From positions 1 through 64,000 of the forward strand of contig NZ_BAJT01000018.1 in assembly GCF_000613845.1 (NCBI RefSeq): a stretch of DNA of 64,000 bases, written 5' to 3'. The notes beneath the pieces are model-generated. The model saw only the letters and a program-made list of their open reading frames with translations. It did no database searches and was not told the DNA's origin. Position 1 is the stretch's first letter; each line of letters begins with the position of its first letter. Below, one piece after another: positions 28,779 to 42,328 of this stretch. This stretch comes from Asaia astilbis JCM 15831 (lineage in GTDB: Bacteria > Pseudomonadota > Alphaproteobacteria > Acetobacterales > Acetobacteraceae). The position numbers were made by a program, and so were the translations under genes.

Positions 28779-29361
28779 GATGCACGATCTCCATGCTGCC
28801 CTTGTAGATCAGCTCGCAAGCGACGAAGGCGACGATGGCGAGGCCGAGCCAGGCGATCCAGCGATAGCGGTTCAGCAGATTGGCAACGAGCGTCGCCGCC
28901 GCCCCCATCAGCACGACCGAGAAGGCAAGGCCAGTCACAAGCACGTAAGGGTGCCCGATGGCGGCGCCCGCTACGGCCAGAACGTTATCGAGGCTCATTG
29001 AGAGATCGGCCACGATGATCCGGAATATGGCTTTGGACAGCGAACCGCTCTTGGCCTCGCCGGTCATCTCTTCGGGATGGCGAAGCTCCTGATACATCTT
29101 CCAGCACACCCAGAGCAGCAGCAGACCGCCGGCAAAGGTGAGGCCGAGTACCGAGAGAAGGCGTGACGCAACCAGGGCAAGCGCGATGCGCATGAGGGCG
29201 GCGGCAATGACACCGACCAGAATGGCCTTGCGTCTCTGATGCGCAGGCAGGCCTCGAACGACCATGCCGATGACAACCGCGTTATCCCCGGCGAGGGTGA
29301 TGTCGATCAGGATAACCTGGGCAAGTGCTGCAAGGGCATGCCAGGTAAGATCAGGCGTCAC
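28765..29361 (-). CDS. TerC family membrane protein (YjbE-like)
   Basis: A 198-residue protein with seven membrane segments. Two copies of the TerC signature with paired acidic residues are visible: IDITLAGDNAVVIGMVVRGLP and DLSMSLDNVLAVAGAAIG. TerC/YjbE proteins export manganese or metallate secreted enzymes. The stop lies inside the start of the lytic transglycosylase gene (14-base overlap). I looked for a yybP-ykoY manganese riboswitch upstream and did not see one. Confidence 0.9.
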   Translation of the reverse strand: MTPDLTWHALAALAQVILIDITLAGDNAVVIGMVVRGLPAHQRRKAILVGVIAAALMRIALALVASRLLSVLGLTFAGGLLLLWVCWKMYQELRHPEEMTGEAKSGSLSKAIFRIIVADLSMSLDNVLAVAGAAIGHPYVLVTGLAFSVVLMGAAATLVANLLNRYRWIAWLGLAIVAFVACELIYKGSMEIVHHVSG

Positions 29362-29543
29362 ATAAACCTCCGAATTTTCATGGAGAGGTGATGCTAGTCA
29401 AAGCCCCACGAGAGCGCAATTCGCAGCACCGGGTGTCCAGACGATATCGGGTGTGTTCGCGAGGCGCATCTTGAGGTAAGAGGAGCCCTCTTTTCGACCT
29501 GTCCTTCTTTGTTGTGTCGATTATCTAAGGAGTCAGCCCGACC

Positions 29544-30874
29544 ATGGTGCCTCGCTACAGCCGCCCCGAAATGACCGCCATCTGGTCCCCCACCAACCGA
29601 TATCGCATCTGGTTCGAGATCGAGGCGCTGGCATGCGAGGCAATGGCCGAGCTGGGCGACATGCCCAAGGAAGCTGCCAAGGTCATCCGCGAGCGCGGCG
29701 ATGCAGCCATGGCTGCGTTTTCTGACGTTGACGTTGCCCGTATCGATGAGATCGAGCTGTCACCCGCCATGACGTGATCGCGTTTCTGACCTGGCTTGCA
29801 GAAAAGGTCGGTCCGGAAAGCCGTTTCGTGCATCTGGGCATGACGTCGTCGGACGTGCTCGATACGTGCTTCTCTGTTCAGCTCGTTCAGGCGACGGATT
29901 TGCTGCTTGCCGATCTCGATGCGGTGCTGGCCGCGCTCAAGAAGCAGGCCTTTGCACACAAGAAGACGGTCACCATCGGTCGCTCGCACGCCATCCATGC
30001 CGAGCCGACGAGTTTTGGCCTCAAGATTGCCGGCCATTACGCCGAATTCGCCCGTAACCGTGAGCGTCTGCTTGCTGCACGCAAGGAAATTGCGATCTGC
30101 GCGATTTCAGGCGCCGTTGGCACCTATGCCCATATCGATCCGCGCGTTGAGGAATTTGTGGCAGAACGCCTCGGCCTCGCAGCGGAAGACGTGTCGACGC
30201 AGGTGATCCCGCGTGATCGTCACGCCGCCTATTTCTGTGCGCTGGGTGTCATTGCCAGCGGCATTGAGCGTCTTTCGGTTGAAGTGCGTCATCTCCAGCG
30301 TTCTGAAGTGCGCGAGGCGGAAGAGTTCTTCCATCCGGGCCAGAAGGGCAGCTCGGCAATGCCGCATAAGCGCAATCCGGTTCTGTCAGAAAACCTGACC
30401 GGGCTGGCGCGTCTGGTCCGCTCGCATGTCGTGCCCGCGCTCGAGAATGTGGCGTTGTGGCACGAGCGCGATATCAGCCACTCTTCCGTCGAGCGTAATA
30501 TTGGCCCTGACGCCACAATCGGGCTGGATTTCGCCCTGATGCGTCTCGCCGGCATGATGGACAAGCTGGTGGTCTATCCTGAGCGCATGATGGCCAATCT
30601 TGAATCGCTCGGAGGCGTTGTGCATTCCGGTGAGGTGCTGCTTGCACTCGCGCGTTCGGGCATTTCCCGTGAGGATGCCTATCGTATCGTCCAGCACAAT
30701 GCGATGGAGACCTGGACCAAGCTCGGCGAGCCCGAAGGGCGCAGCTTCCGCGAAAATCTCGACAACGATCCCGAGGTTGCCGGACGCGTCGATTCAAAGG
30801 TCCTGGACGACGCGATGGACAGCACACGACATCTTGTTGCCGTAGACCGCATATTCAACAAGATTTTTGGTTAA
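29544..30874 (+). CDS. purB: Adenylosuccinate lyase, frameshifted
   Basis: Encodes a 443-residue adenylosuccinate lyase once one base is restored near 29756. The first frame gives PRYSRPEMTAIWSP and RIDEIE; the corrected junction reads VTRHDVIAFLTWLAEKVG, and the rest carries HLGMTSSDVLDT and the superfamily signature GSSAMPHKRNP. The enzyme acts twice in purine synthesis (SAICAR to AICAR, and adenylosuccinate to AMP). TAAGGAG sits upstream of the ATG. As purB is normally essential, the break is far more likely a sequence error than a true mutation. Confidence 0.95.
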
Positions 30875-30975
30875 AATCACATATTGGGCGTTGACCTTGT
30901 AGCATTGTCGTGTGGAACTAACTTGGCTGTAATCTCAGAGTTCGCTCTGCTGAGTTTTCCAAACAAGGTTCCGCA

Positions 30976-32361
30976 ATGGCTTCCAAACCACGCCCGCGAG
31001 GGCACGCCCTTACCAACTTCATAGCCGTCATCGCCGCCACAGGCGGTCTGCTTTTCGGCTATGATACGGGGATTATCTCCGCCGCGCTGCTGCAGCTGAC
31101 ACCGCAGTTTCAGCTGAGCACGGAGAGCGCCGAAATCGTCACCTCGGCAGTCATTCTCGGCGCGCTGATCGGATGCATTTCCGCCGCGCCGCTCTCTGAC
31201 AAGCTTGGTCGCCGTCGGACAATCATTGCAGCCGCGACATTGTTCCTGATCGGAACTGTGATTGTCACGTTTGCCCATACGGTCTTCGTCCTGACCTTCG
31301 CGCGCCTCATCCTCGGTCTGGCTATCGGTGCCTCGTCGCAGATCGTGCCGATCTATATCGCTGAAATCGCACCGCCGGAGCGCCGTGGCTCTCTCGTTGT
31401 GGCGTTCCAGTTCGCGATTGCCTTCGGTCAGCTGATTTCGTTCATCACCGGTTATGTGTTGCAGGAATATTCCTGGCGTCTGATGTTCGGTCTGGGTGTC
31501 ATTCCGGCTGTGATCCTGTTTGTCGGAATGCTCTTTCTGCCTAACAGCCCGCGCTGGCTGGCGATGCAGGGTGAATTCGAAAAAGCCCGTACGGTGCTGC
31601 GGAGCGTGCGCAAGACGGACGCCGAAGCCGATCGTGAGTTGCAGGATATTCAGGACCAGCACGACGAGAAGGCACCGCTTTCCGAAGTGTTCAAGGCCTG
31701 GGTGCGTCCCGCCACCATCGCCGCTGTCGGTATCGCCCTTCTTTGCCAGCTCACCGGCATTAATGCGGTGATGTATTACGCGCCCACCATCTTTGCCGAT
31801 GCCGGGTTTGGCCAGTCTTCTGCATTGCTGACTTCGGTCGCCATCGGTTTCTCCATGGTTGGTACGGTCGCCTTCGGTGGCTGGGCTGTCGATGCCTGGG
31901 GACGCCGCACCCTGATGCTCCGCATGATCCCGGGTGCCGTCGTCTCATTGGTTCTGCTCGGCTTCATGTTCTTTACGGGCCAGACCCATGGCTGGGGCGC
32001 CTTTGTAACCGCTGCCGCTGTTGTCGGTTATGTCGTCTTCAATGTCGGCAGTCTTTCCGTCGCCATCTGGCTGGTTGGTGCTGAAGTCTTCCCGCTGTCG
32101 TGCCGTGGCACGGGTATGAGCCTTGTCGCTGCCAGCCACTGGGGTGCAGATCTCATCATCTCGCTCACCACGCTCAGCATGGTGAAGGCTTTGGGCGCTG
32201 GTGGCACGTTCTGGCTGTTTGCCGCAGTCAACGCGCTCTCGTTCTTCTTTGTCCTGCGTTACGTCCCCGAAACCCGCGGTCGTTCGCTCGAACAGCTCGA
32301 AGCTTCGCTACGCGACGGAAGCTTTGCCCCGATTGCGCGCGAACGCGCCGCAGCAGAGTAA
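30976..32361 (+). CDS. MFS sugar porter (galactose/xylose:H+ symporter type)
   Basis: A 461-residue, 12-segment transporter of the sugar porter family. Signatures: GYDTGIISAALL near residue 25, SDKLGRR in loop 2-3, ER-GSLV block, PNSPRWLAMQGE after TM6, GRR in loop 8-9, and the closing VPETRGRSLEQLE. It most resembles GalP/XylE-type proton symporters. It stands alone between purB and purC with its own gap of about 100 bases on each side; there is no adjacent sugar catabolic gene to identify the substrate. Confidence 0.93.
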   Translation: MASKPRPRGHALTNFIAVIAATGGLLFGYDTGIISAALLQLTPQFQLSTESAEIVTSAVILGALIGCISAAPLSDKLGRRRTIIAAATLFLIGTVIVTFAHTVFVLTFARLILGLAIGASSQIVPIYIAEIAPPERRGSLVVAFQFAIAFGQLISFITGYVLQEYSWRLMFGLGVIPAVILFVGMLFLPNSPRWLAMQGEFEKARTVLRSVRKTDAEADRELQDIQDQHDEKAPLSEVFKAWVRPATIAAVGIALLCQLTGINAVMYYAPTIFADAGFGQSSALLTSVAIGFSMVGTVAFGGWAVDAWGRRTLMLRMIPGAVVSLVLLGFMFFTGQTHGWGAFVTAAAVVGYVVFNVGSLSVAIWLVGAEVFPLSCRGTGMSLVAASHWGADLIISLTTLSMVKALGAGGTFWLFAAVNALSFFFVLRYVPETRGRSLEQLEASLRDGSFAPIARERAAAE

Positions 32362-32482
32362 TTTCAAGGCCACGACCTGGAGAGATCGCTCACGCACTCA
32401 CGAGCGCGATCATGGGTATGAACGGCGGGGCTGCGCTGCTATATGCGTCGCAACGCCGTTTTACCTTTTTTGAAAGATCGTC

Positions 32483-33247
32483 ATGGCACGCCGTCGTCAG
32501 CTTTATGAAGGAAAAGCCAAGATTCTGTTCGAGGGGCCCGAGCCGGGAACACTCGTGCAGTATTTCAAGGACGATGCCTCAGCCGGTAACGGCGAAAAAA
32601 AGGGCATCATCACGGGCAAGGGCGTGCTGAACAACCGTATCAGCGAACACCTCATGCTGCGCCTGCATGAAATCGGGATCCCCACTCATTTCATCCGTCG
32701 CCTCAATATGCGCGAGCAGCTGATCCGCGAAGTCGAGATCATTCCGCTCGAGGTCGTCGTACGCAACGTCGCTGCGGGCTCGATTGCCAAGCGTCTCGGT
32801 CTTGCAGAGGGCACGCGCTTGCCGCGTTCGATTCTCGAATATTATTACAAGAACGATGCGCTCAACGACCCGATGGTGTCGGAAGAGCATGTGACCGCAT
32901 TCGGTTGGGCCACCGCCCAGGATCTCGACGAGATCAACGCCCATGCTCTGCGCACCAATGATTTTCTCTCAGGCATGTTCCAGGGGATCGGCATCCAGCT
33001 GGTCGACTTCAAGGTCGAGTTCGGCCGCCTGTGGGAAAACGACGAGATGCGTATCGTTCTCGCCGATGAAATTTCTCCCGATAATTGCCGCCTGTGGGAC
33101 TCCAAGACGAGCGAGAGGCTCGACAAGGATCGCTTCCGCCGGGATATGGGCCGTGTCGAGGAAGCGTATCAGGAAGTCGCCCGCCGTCTGGGAATTCTGC
33201 CCGAAGCAGGCAATGGCGATCTTAAAGGACCGGAGGTCATGCAATGA
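32483..33247 (+). CDS. purC: SAICAR synthetase
   Basis: A 254-residue phosphoribosylaminoimidazole-succinocarboxamide synthase. Recognised by [12 protein letters not shown] at the N terminus, [14 protein letters not shown] and [14 protein letters not shown] near residue 190. It ligates CAIR and aspartate using ATP. First gene of the run purC-purS-Rap1a-like-purQ-purL-bolA-grxD; its stop overlaps the purS start (ATGA). Confidence 0.97.
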   Translation: MARRRQLYEGKAKILFEGPEPGTLVQYFKDDASAGNGEKKGIITGKGVLNNRISEHLMLRLHEIGIPTHFIRRLNMREQLIREVEIIPLEVVVRNVAAGSIAKRLGLAEGTRLPRSILEYYYKNDALNDPMVSEEHVTAFGWATAQDLDEINAHALRTNDFLSGMFQGIGIQLVDFKVEFGRLWENDEMRIVLADEISPDNCRLWDSKTSERLDKDRFRRDMGRVEEAYQEVARRLGILPEAGNGDLKGPEVMQ

Positions 33248-33486
33248 AAATTCGCGTCAATGTCATGCTGAAGGAAGGCGTGCTCGATCCGCAGGGCAAA
33301 GCCATCGGTCATGCGCTTGAAGTGCTGGGCTTTGCCAATGTCGGTGAAGTACGCGTCGGCAAGACGATGGAGCTTGAAGTGGCAACCGACGATCAGGCTG
33401 CAGCACTCGCTCAGGGCGAAGCCATGGCGCGTGAATTGCTGGCTAATCTCGTGATCGAAGATTTCGCAGTTGAGGTTGTCGGATGA
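33244..33486 (+). CDS. purS: FGAM synthase subunit PurS
   Basis: An 80-residue protein that links PurQ and PurL in the three-part FGAM synthase used when PurL is the small form. Features: [25 protein letters not shown] start and [16 protein letters not shown] overlaps on both sides tie it to purC and to the unexpected Rap1a-like gene that follows. Confidence 0.96.
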   Translation: MKIRVNVMLKEGVLDPQGKAIGHALEVLGFANVGEVRVGKTMELEVATDDQAAALAQGEAMARELLANLVIEDFAVEVVG

Positions 33487-33884
33487 CCCCGAAAAAGGCA
33501 CTCCTGACCGCACTCGCGCTGGCGCTGCCTTTGGGCGCCTTCACGGGCGTGGCGCAGGCGGATGAGCATCGTCTCTCCAAGATGCAGGCTGGCCGGTTTG
33601 GTCAGATCTGCTCCAAGCCGCAAGGCAAGGCCGTCTGCGACGCCTACATTGCCGGTATGGCGGATTCAGGTGCGCTGGCAGCGCTTAATGCGAAGAGCAA
33701 AGGCGATACCGACGCGGTGACGGGTTTCTGCGTGCCGGATGCCGAAACGACCGATGCCATGCGCGGCAAGGTCATTTCCTGGCTGAAATCCCATCAGGAT
33801 GTTCTGAAATTCCCGGTCGGGAAATCCGTCTTCGCGGCACTGCACGACGCTTATCCGTGTTCGGCGCAAGGGGGTAAACTATGA
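33483..33884 (+). CDS. Rap1a/Tai-like secreted protein inside the purine operon
   Basis: A 133-residue exported protein with a signal peptide (residues 1-26, GVAQA). The mature part has the Rap1a/Tai layout: [12 protein letters not shown] helix, [10 protein letters not shown], a [13 protein letters not shown] helix and AALHDAYPC, with four cysteines suited to two disulfides. Rap1a is known as a type VI secretion immunity protein, but the fold is widespread and often outside such systems. It is embedded between purS and purQ with ATGA overlaps at both ends, so it is translated with purine enzymes although it acts in the periplasm. No type VI gene is nearby. Actual role unknown. Confidence 0.8.
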   Translation: MTPKKALLTALALALPLGAFTGVAQADEHRLSKMQAGRFGQICSKPQGKAVCDAYIAGMADSGALAALNAKSKGDTDAVTGFCVPDAETTDAMRGKVISWLKSHQDVLKFPVGKSVFAALHDAYPCSAQGGKL

Positions 33885-34581
33885 AGGCTGGTATCGTTGT
33901 CTTTCCGGGTACGAACCGTGAGCGCGATATGGAGCAGGCCCTTCGTCTGGTCAGCGGCAAGGCTCCGACGATGCTCTGGCATCGTGATACAACCCTGCCC
34001 GATCTCGATCTGATTGTCCTTCCGGGCGGTTTCAGCTTCGGTGACTATCTGCGCTCGGGCGCCATGGGCGCCCATTCGCCGATCCTGAGCGAAGTGCGCG
34101 CGTTCGCCGAGCGTGGCGGTTATGTGCTGGGCGTTTGCAACGGCTTTCAGATCCTGACCGAAGCACAGCTTCTTCCCGGTGCGTTGCTCCGCAACACGGG
34201 TATGCGCTTCCTGTCGCAGGACGGTTATCTGCGTGTCGAGGCGGGTGATACTGCCTTTACGCGCGACTGGTCCAAGGGCGACGTCTTCCGTGCGCCGCTC
34301 GCTCATGGCGATGGCAATTACACGGCATCGGAAGCGAGCTGGATCGTCTCGAAGGGGAAGAGCGCGTCGCGTTCCGCTATGTTTGCGCCAAGGGCGGGCT
34401 GGATGCGAAGAGCCGCATCAGCAATCCCAACGGAAGCCAGCGCTCCATTGCGGGTGTTCTGAGCGCCAACAAGCGCGTTTGCGGACTGATGCCGCATCCT
34501 GAAAACCTGGTTGATCCCGATCTCGGCGCGACAGATGGTGTGCCGCTGTTTTCGGGACTGGTGAAGAGTCTCGTCGCATGA
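33881..34581 (+). CDS. purQ: FGAM synthase glutaminase subunit PurQ, frameshifted
   Basis: A 233-residue class I glutamine amidotransferase once one base is restored near 34340. Visible parts: [26 protein letters not shown], the nucleophile region GVCNGFQIL, and in the corrected frame [27 protein letters not shown] and GLMPHPEN with catalytic His. It supplies ammonia to PurL. In the given sequence the frame ends at 34462, losing the His/Glu end of the triad. The corrected stop overlaps the purL start (ATGA). Confidence 0.94.
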
Positions 34582-36776
34582 GCATGATCGTCAACGCTGA
34601 ACTCGCTGCGCGCTTCGGTCTTTCCGCTGAGGAATACCAGAAGGTTCTCGACATCATGGGCCGCGTGCCGAGCCTGACCGAGCTCGGCATTTTCTCGGTC
34701 ATGTGGTCCGAGCATTGTTCCTATAAATCGTCCCGCGTTCATCTCAAGACGCTGCCGACAAAGGCACCATGGGTTATTCATGGACCCGGCGAAAATGCTG
34801 GTGTGGTCGATATCGGCGACGGTCTCGCCGCTGTCTTCAAGATGGAAAGCCATAATCACCCGTCTTTCATCGAGCCCTATCAGGGTGCGGCGACAGGCGT
34901 CGGAGGCATTCTGCGCGACGTGTTCACGATGGGCGCGCGTCCTGTTGCCAATCTGAACGCCCTTCGCTTCGGTGATCCGAGCCTGCCTGTCACGCAGCGC
35001 GTGATCGACGGTGTCGTGCGCGGTATCGGTGGGTACGGCAATTGCGTCGGTGTGCCGACGGTCGGTGGAGAAATCAACTTCCATCCGGCCTATAACGGCA
35101 ATCCGCTCGTAAACGCCATGACGGTCGGCATTGCGCGTCAGGACAAGATCTTCCTGTCTGCAGCTGCCGGTATCGGTAACCCGGTTGTTTATGTCGGCTC
35201 CAAGACTGGACGTGACGGTATCCACGGAGCCACCATGTCGTCGGCTGAATTCGACGAGCATGCCGCGTCCAAGCGCCCGACCGTGCAGGTCGGTGACCCG
35301 TTCACCGAAAAGCTTCTGATCGAAGCCTGTCTTGAGCTTATGGCGACCGATGCCATCGTCGCGATTCAGGACATGGGTGCTGCCGGTCTGACGTCGTCTG
35401 CCGTCGAGATGGCAGGCAAGGGCGGGGTGGGTATCGAGCTCGACCTTGACCACGTGCCGCAGCGTGAAACGGAAATGACCGCGTATGAAATGATGCTGTC
35501 GGAGAGCCAGGAGCGCATGCTCATGGTGCTCAAGCCCGAACGCACGGAAGTCGCACGCGCTATTTTCGAGAAATGGGATCTCGATTTTGCCATCGTGGGT
35601 GTCCTGACCGATACCGCCCATATCACTGTCAAGCATCTGGGTAAGGTCGAGGCGGATATCCCGCTGGCACCGCTTGCCGATGAGGCGCCGCTTTACCATC
35701 GTCCGATGACGCATGCCGAGCCGCCAGCGCGTCTGGGCACCGTTGCCGATCCGGCCGGTGTCGAGCACGCTCTGCTGACCCTGCTCGGATGCCCGGACCT
35801 CGCGTCGCGCGCCTGGGTCTGGAACCAGTACGACAGCGGCGTTGGCGGTCAGACGGCACGTCGCCCGGGTGCTGCAGATGCAGCGCTTGTGCGTGTCGAG
35901 GGCACGAAACGTGGCCTTGCCATGACGACCGATTGCACACCGCGTTATTGCCAGGCCGATCCGCGTGTCGGTGGCGCTCAGGCGGTCGCCGAAGCGTGGC
36001 GCAACATCACGGCAACGGGTGCGCTGCCTCTGGCGGTGACGGATAACCTGAATTTCGGCAATCCTGAAAAGCCGGAAATCATGGGCCAATTTGCCGATGC
36101 CATCAAAGGCATGGGTGAAGCCTGCCGGGCTCTCGACTTCCCCGTCGTGAGCGGCAATGTCTCGCTCTACAACCAGACGAGCCAGCCGAGCGGCCTCAGC
36201 CAGCCGATCCTGCCAACTCCGGCGATCGGTGCGATCGGTGTCATCGACGATGTCACCAAAGCGGTCGGTCTCGGTATGCCGGACAACGCCGAACTGGTAC
36301 TCATCGGTGAAATCCGCGGTGAGCTTGGCCAGTCCCTCTGGCTGCGCGAGGTTTGTCACCGTGAAGACGGCGCTCCGCCAGTTGTCGATCTGCACGCAGA
36401 GCGTCGTAACGGCGATTTCGTCCGCAATATGATCGGGGCGGGTCGTGTCGAAGCCTGTCATGATATCGCGGATGGGGGCCTTCTCGTGGCTGTTGCCGAG
36501 ATGGTCATGGCAAGCGGTGTCGGCTGTCATCTCGACAAACCTCATCACGGAACGAGCCTCCACGCCTGGTATTTCGGCGAGGATCAGGCCTGCTATGTGA
36601 TTGCGACAAAGCATGCTGCAGCTCTGATCGACGATGCAGAAAAGGCTCATGTGCCTGTTCGTCATCTGGGTCGCACGGGCGGTAGCAATCTGGTTCTGAA
36701 GGATGGCATGACCCTCTCCGCAGAGCGGATGCGTGAGGTGAATGCTGCTTTCTTCCCCAAATTGATGGAGCGCTGA
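34578..36776 (+). CDS. purL: FGAM synthase large subunit PurL (small form)
   Basis: A 732-residue synthetase of the short PurL type that needs PurS and PurQ. Features: [14 protein letters not shown] near residue 40, KMESHNHPS near 94, [25 protein letters not shown] and the second half with [11 protein letters not shown]. It converts FGAR to FGAM. ATG at 34578 overlaps the restored purQ stop. bolA begins three bases after the stop. Confidence 0.97.
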   Translation: MSMIVNAELAARFGLSAEEYQKVLDIMGRVPSLTELGIFSVMWSEHCSYKSSRVHLKTLPTKAPWVIHGPGENAGVVDIGDGLAAVFKMESHNHPSFIEPYQGAATGVGGILRDVFTMGARPVANLNALRFGDPSLPVTQRVIDGVVRGIGGYGNCVGVPTVGGEINFHPAYNGNPLVNAMTVGIARQDKIFLSAAAGIGNPVVYVGSKTGRDGIHGATMSSAEFDEHAASKRPTVQVGDPFTEKLLIEACLELMATDAIVAIQDMGAAGLTSSAVEMAGKGGVGIELDLDHVPQRETEMTAYEMMLSESQERMLMVLKPERTEVARAIFEKWDLDFAIVGVLTDTAHITVKHLGKVEADIPLAPLADEAPLYHRPMTHAEPPARLGTVADPAGVEHALLTLLGCPDLASRAWVWNQYDSGVGGQTARRPGAADAALVRVEGTKRGLAMTTDCTPRYCQADPRVGGAQAVAEAWRNITATGALPLAVTDNLNFGNPEKPEIMGQFADAIKGMGEACRALDFPVVSGNVSLYNQTSQPSGLSQPILPTPAIGAIGVIDDVTKAVGLGMPDNAELVLIGEIRGELGQSLWLREVCHREDGAPPVVDLHAERRNGDFVRNMIGAGRVEACHDIADGGLLVAVAEMVMASGVGCHLDKPHHGTSLHAWYFGEDQACYVIATKHAAALIDDAEKAHVPVRHLGRTGGSNLVLKDGMTLSAERMREVNAAFFPKLMER

Positions 36777-36779
36777 TCC

Positions 36780-37010
36780 ATGCCGATGAGTGCAGAAGAA
36801 ATCGAACGTACGATCAAGCAGGCGTTGCCTGATGCCGTCATCGAGATCCAGGATCTCGCGGGCGACGGGGATCACTATGCTGCGACCGTGACCAGCACCG
36901 CCTTTGCAGGGCTGCCTCGGGTACGCCAGCACAAGCTGGTCTATGATGCGTTTGGTGGTCGTATGGGAACGGAGCTTCACGCTCTCGCTCTCAAAACACA
37001 AACCCCCTGA
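36780..37010 (+). CDS. bolA: BolA family protein
   Basis: A 76-residue BolA-fold protein with the RQHKLVYDAFGGRM signature (residues about 45-58), which holds the conserved His used for cluster binding. BolA proteins pair with CGFS glutaredoxins to hold a [2Fe-2S] cluster for iron sensing or transfer; the glutaredoxin gene follows directly, consistent with such a pair. It starts three bases after the purL stop. Confidence 0.95.
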   Translation: MPMSAEEIERTIKQALPDAVIEIQDLAGDGDHYAATVTSTAFAGLPRVRQHKLVYDAFGGRMGTELHALALKTQTP

Positions 37011-37080
37011 CAATCGAGACCGGTTGGGTCTATAATTCCAAATTATCGACCAACGCGCCTCTCGCGAACAGGAATGAACT

Positions 37081-37415
37081 ATGTCTGAAGCCATTTTCCA
37101 GCAGATTCAGCAGCTTATCGATACCAACCCTGTCATGCTTTTCATGAAGGGTGACCGACTCTTCCCGCAATGCGGCTTTTCTGCGCGCGTTGTGCAGATC
37201 CTCGGTCATATGGCGTCGAGTTCGAGACGGCCAATGTTCTGGCGAGTGCAGAGATCCGTCAGGGCATCAAGGATTTTTCTCAGTGGCCGACAGTGCCGCA
37301 GCTCTACGTCAAGGGCGAGTTCCTTGGTGGTTGTGACATCGTGACCGATATGTTCCAGAGCGGCGAGCTCGAGACACTTTTCGAAGAGAAGAACATCGCC
37401 AAAAAAGCGGCATGA
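37081..37415 (+). CDS. grxD: Monothiol CGFS glutaredoxin (Grx4 type), frameshifted
   Basis: A 111-residue monothiol glutaredoxin once one base is restored near 37212. The first part holds [20 protein letters not shown], with the single-cysteine CGFS active site; the second frame gives [27 protein letters not shown] and [13 protein letters not shown]. It carries glutathione-ligated [2Fe-2S] clusters and works with the BolA protein encoded just upstream. The intact ends on both sides argue for a sequence error. Confidence 0.95.
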
Positions 37416-37445
37416 TCTTGCCTTGATTGCGCCATAAACTCTGCG

Positions 37446-37479
37446 TTCTGCCACCGTTTCGACCTAAACTGTGGCAGAA
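37446..37479. terminator. Hairpin after grxD
   Basis: TTCTGCCAC and GTGGCAGAA form a 9-base stem with a 16-base loop about 30 bases beyond the glutaredoxin stop. It could end the purine-bolA-grxD transcript, although no T run follows. Confidence 0.4.
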
Positions 37480-37581
37480 TCGCAACGCTTTATACTTTCA
37501 AACAAAATTTCTCTCTTTAGCTCTTGTTGTGTCTGCGCGCAGCTGCATAACCTGTTGCAGGTCATCCAGAGGGAATACACG

Positions 37582-37895
37582 ATGCGGCGCCTTTCGGTAC
37601 TCAAGTTTGCCACCTCCTTTATTGCTGTTGGAGCTGCTTTTGCTTCGCAGGGAGCGAGTGCAAGAGAAATTACCGACTGGGAAGCTTCCAAACTCACGCT
37701 TGATGCACTGACGGCAACGCCGGTTTATCATCGTCCTGCTTCGAGCCACACGCGTCATACGACCAAGCTCCATCAGGCATCGTCTCATCATCATGCCGTA
37801 ATGCCCTCGCGTCGTTCTCTCGTTCACACGGTTGTTTATCATGCCAAGCGCCCGCTCATGGCAAGAAGGCCCATCACACCCGTCATCACGGCTGA
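37582..37895 (+). CDS. Histidine-rich secreted small protein, frameshifted C-terminus
   Basis: A small exported protein: signal peptide of about 25 residues (VGAAFASQGASA) and a short mature chain rich in His, Thr, Ser and Arg (SSHTRHTTKLHQASSHHH). As printed, the frame continues to 37923 with a non-His tail; restoring one base near 37851 gives AHGKKAHHTRHHG and a stop at 37895, which keeps the composition and yields 104 residues. Function unknown; His-rich periplasmic peptides can bind metals or resist acid. It is followed by a clear terminator. Confidence 0.65.
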
Positions 37896-37938
37896 CCTGA
37901 AAGAGACTGTCTTTCTGATTTGACCGATATTTCCTGAG

Positions 37939-37963
37939 AGGGGAGCCCAGGCTCTCCTTTTTT
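37939..37963 (+). terminator. Rho-independent terminator
   Basis: AGGGGAGCC pairs with GGCTCTCCT (one G-T pair) around a CA loop and runs straight into six Ts. This is the most canonical terminator in the window. It ends the His-rich gene transcript. Confidence 0.88.
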
Positions 37964-38011
37964 CGTATCAAGCGTTCGAGTGTCTTGCTTTGAATGAGAT
38001 GAGGGCAGGGC

Positions 38012-40839
<2,828 letters not shown>

Positions 40840-40962
40840 ACAGTCTTCCTCTAAAACGGGTCTCCCGCGCATAACGGGTTGGCGACGGGGGGAAATCTGG
40901 GATATTGGCGTTTGTGATACGCCATTTTGCGCGTCGGCGCGCCCCCTCTGGGAGAGAAAAGA

Positions 40963-42270
40963 ATGTCACCTCGCGAGAACATGTCCGCTCAGCACGATTT
41001 CTTTCATCGCGGTCTTCATGAGGCTGACCCGGAGGTTGCCGCCATTGTGAATGCCGAGCTGGTCCGCCAACAGGACGGTATCGAGCTGATTGCGTCCGAA
41101 AACATTACGTCATTCGCCGTTCTTGAGGCACAGGGATCGGTTCTGACGAACAAATATGCCGAAGGTCTGCCCGGCAAGCGCTATTATGGCGGGTGTGTCG
41201 ATGTCGATCGCGTCGAGACACTTGCGATTGAGCGCATCAAGGCACTGTTCGGCGTTGAGTTCGCTAATGTGCAGCCGCATTCGGGCGCAAATGCCAATCA
41301 GGCCGCGTTCATGGCACTCGGCAAGCCGGGTGACACCGTGCTTGGCATGAGCCTTGCAGCCGGCGGTCACCTGACCCACGGTGCGGCGCCGAATTATTCC
41401 GGCAAGTGGTTCAATGCCGTTCAGTATGGCGTTCGTGCCGAAGACGGAACGCTGGATTACGAAGAGATGGAGCGTCTGGCGCGCGAGCATAAGCCGACGA
41501 TCATCGTTGCCGGTGGGTCGGCTTATCCGCGTCACATCGATTTCGCCCGCTTCCGTCGCATCGCTGACGAGGTTGGCGCCTATCTGATGGTCGACATGGC
41601 CCATTTCGCTGGTCTGGTTGCAGCAGGTCTGTTCCCGAGCCCCGTGCCTCACGCCCATATCGTGACGAGCACCACACATAAGACCCTTCGCGGTCCGCGT
41701 GGTGGCATCGTTCTGACCAACGACGCCGATATCGCCAAGAAGGTGAACTCGGCCGTGTTCCCCGGTCTTCAGGGCGGTCCGCTTATGCATGTCATCGCGG
41801 GCAAGGCAGTTGCCTTCGGCGAGGCGCTCGGTGACAAGTTCAAGGCCTATCAGACGGCGGTGGCCGATAACGCCCGCGTTCTGGCTGAGGAGCTGGTTGC
41901 TCGCGGCTTCGATATCGTGACGGGTGGCACGGATTGCCATCTCGTGCTCGTTGACCTGCGTCCCAAGAAGGTGACGGGCAAGATCGCCGAGGCGGCTCTC
42001 GAGCGTGCGGGTATCACCGCCAACAAGAATGCAATCCCGTTCGATCCGGAAAAGCCCTTCGTGACATCGGGCATTCGTCTCGGCAGCCCGGCTGCGACGT
42101 CACGCGGTTTTGGCAAGGAGGAGTTCCGGACCATTGCACGCATGATCGACGACGTTCTGAGTGCTTTCGGCACCGATACGCAGGATAGCGTTGAAGCGCG
42201 TGTGCATGATGAAGTGAAGGCTCTGTGCCGTCGCTTCCCGATTTATGACGTCGCTTACCCCGGCGCCTGA
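40963..42270 (+). CDS. glyA: Serine hydroxymethyltransferase
   Basis: A 435-residue PLP enzyme that converts serine and tetrahydrofolate to glycine and methylene-THF. The PLP lysine lies in [13 protein letters not shown]; other marks are [27 protein letters not shown], and [17 protein letters not shown] at 40963 follows GGGAGAGAAAAG; a second possible start lies at 40981 (MSAQHDFF). No glycine or SAM riboswitch is visible in the 120-base leader. Confidence 0.97.
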   Translation: MSPRENMSAQHDFFHRGLHEADPEVAAIVNAELVRQQDGIELIASENITSFAVLEAQGSVLTNKYAEGLPGKRYYGGCVDVDRVETLAIERIKALFGVEFANVQPHSGANANQAAFMALGKPGDTVLGMSLAAGGHLTHGAAPNYSGKWFNAVQYGVRAEDGTLDYEEMERLAREHKPTIIVAGGSAYPRHIDFARFRRIADEVGAYLMVDMAHFAGLVAAGLFPSPVPHAHIVTSTTHKTLRGPRGGIVLTNDADIAKKVNSAVFPGLQGGPLMHVIAGKAVAFGEALGDKFKAYQTAVADNARVLAEELVARGFDIVTGGTDCHLVLVDLRPKKVTGKIAEAALERAGITANKNAIPFDPEKPFVTSGIRLGSPAATSRGFGKEEFRTIARMIDDVLSAFGTDTQDSVEARVHDEVKALCRRFPIYDVAYPGA

Positions 42271-42283
42271 GCAGAATCCGGTC

Positions 42284-42308
42284 TGGCGGTCGGCTCGTGC
42301 GACCGCCA
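42284..42308 (+). terminator. Terminator after glyA
   Basis: TGGCGGTCG and CGACCGCCA form a 9-base stem with a 7-base loop 14 bases after the glyA stop, followed by AATACTA. A second stem (GCCTGAC with GTCAGGC, 42317-42339) follows and overlaps the end of the convergent AstE-like gene. Confidence 0.7.
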
Positions 42309-42328
42309 AATACTAGGCCTGACTTTAA

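Noticed and set aside
29362..29543. A yybP-ykoY manganese riboswitch before the TerC gene
   Set aside because: TerC-type genes often have one, but the leader lacks the conserved GGGGAG/CTGC core elements on the minus strand.
33483..33884. A type VI secretion immunity role for the Rap1a-like protein
   Set aside because: No effector, VgrG, Hcp or other secretion gene is near; the fold alone does not prove immunity.
34377..37094. A 905-residue open frame antisense to purQ, purL and bolA
   Set aside because: It lies wholly opposite strongly recognised genes, has no family resemblance and reflects the codon pattern of the GC-rich sense strand.
40873..40962. A glycine or SAM riboswitch before glyA
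   Set aside because: The leader is short and shows no recognised aptamer motif.
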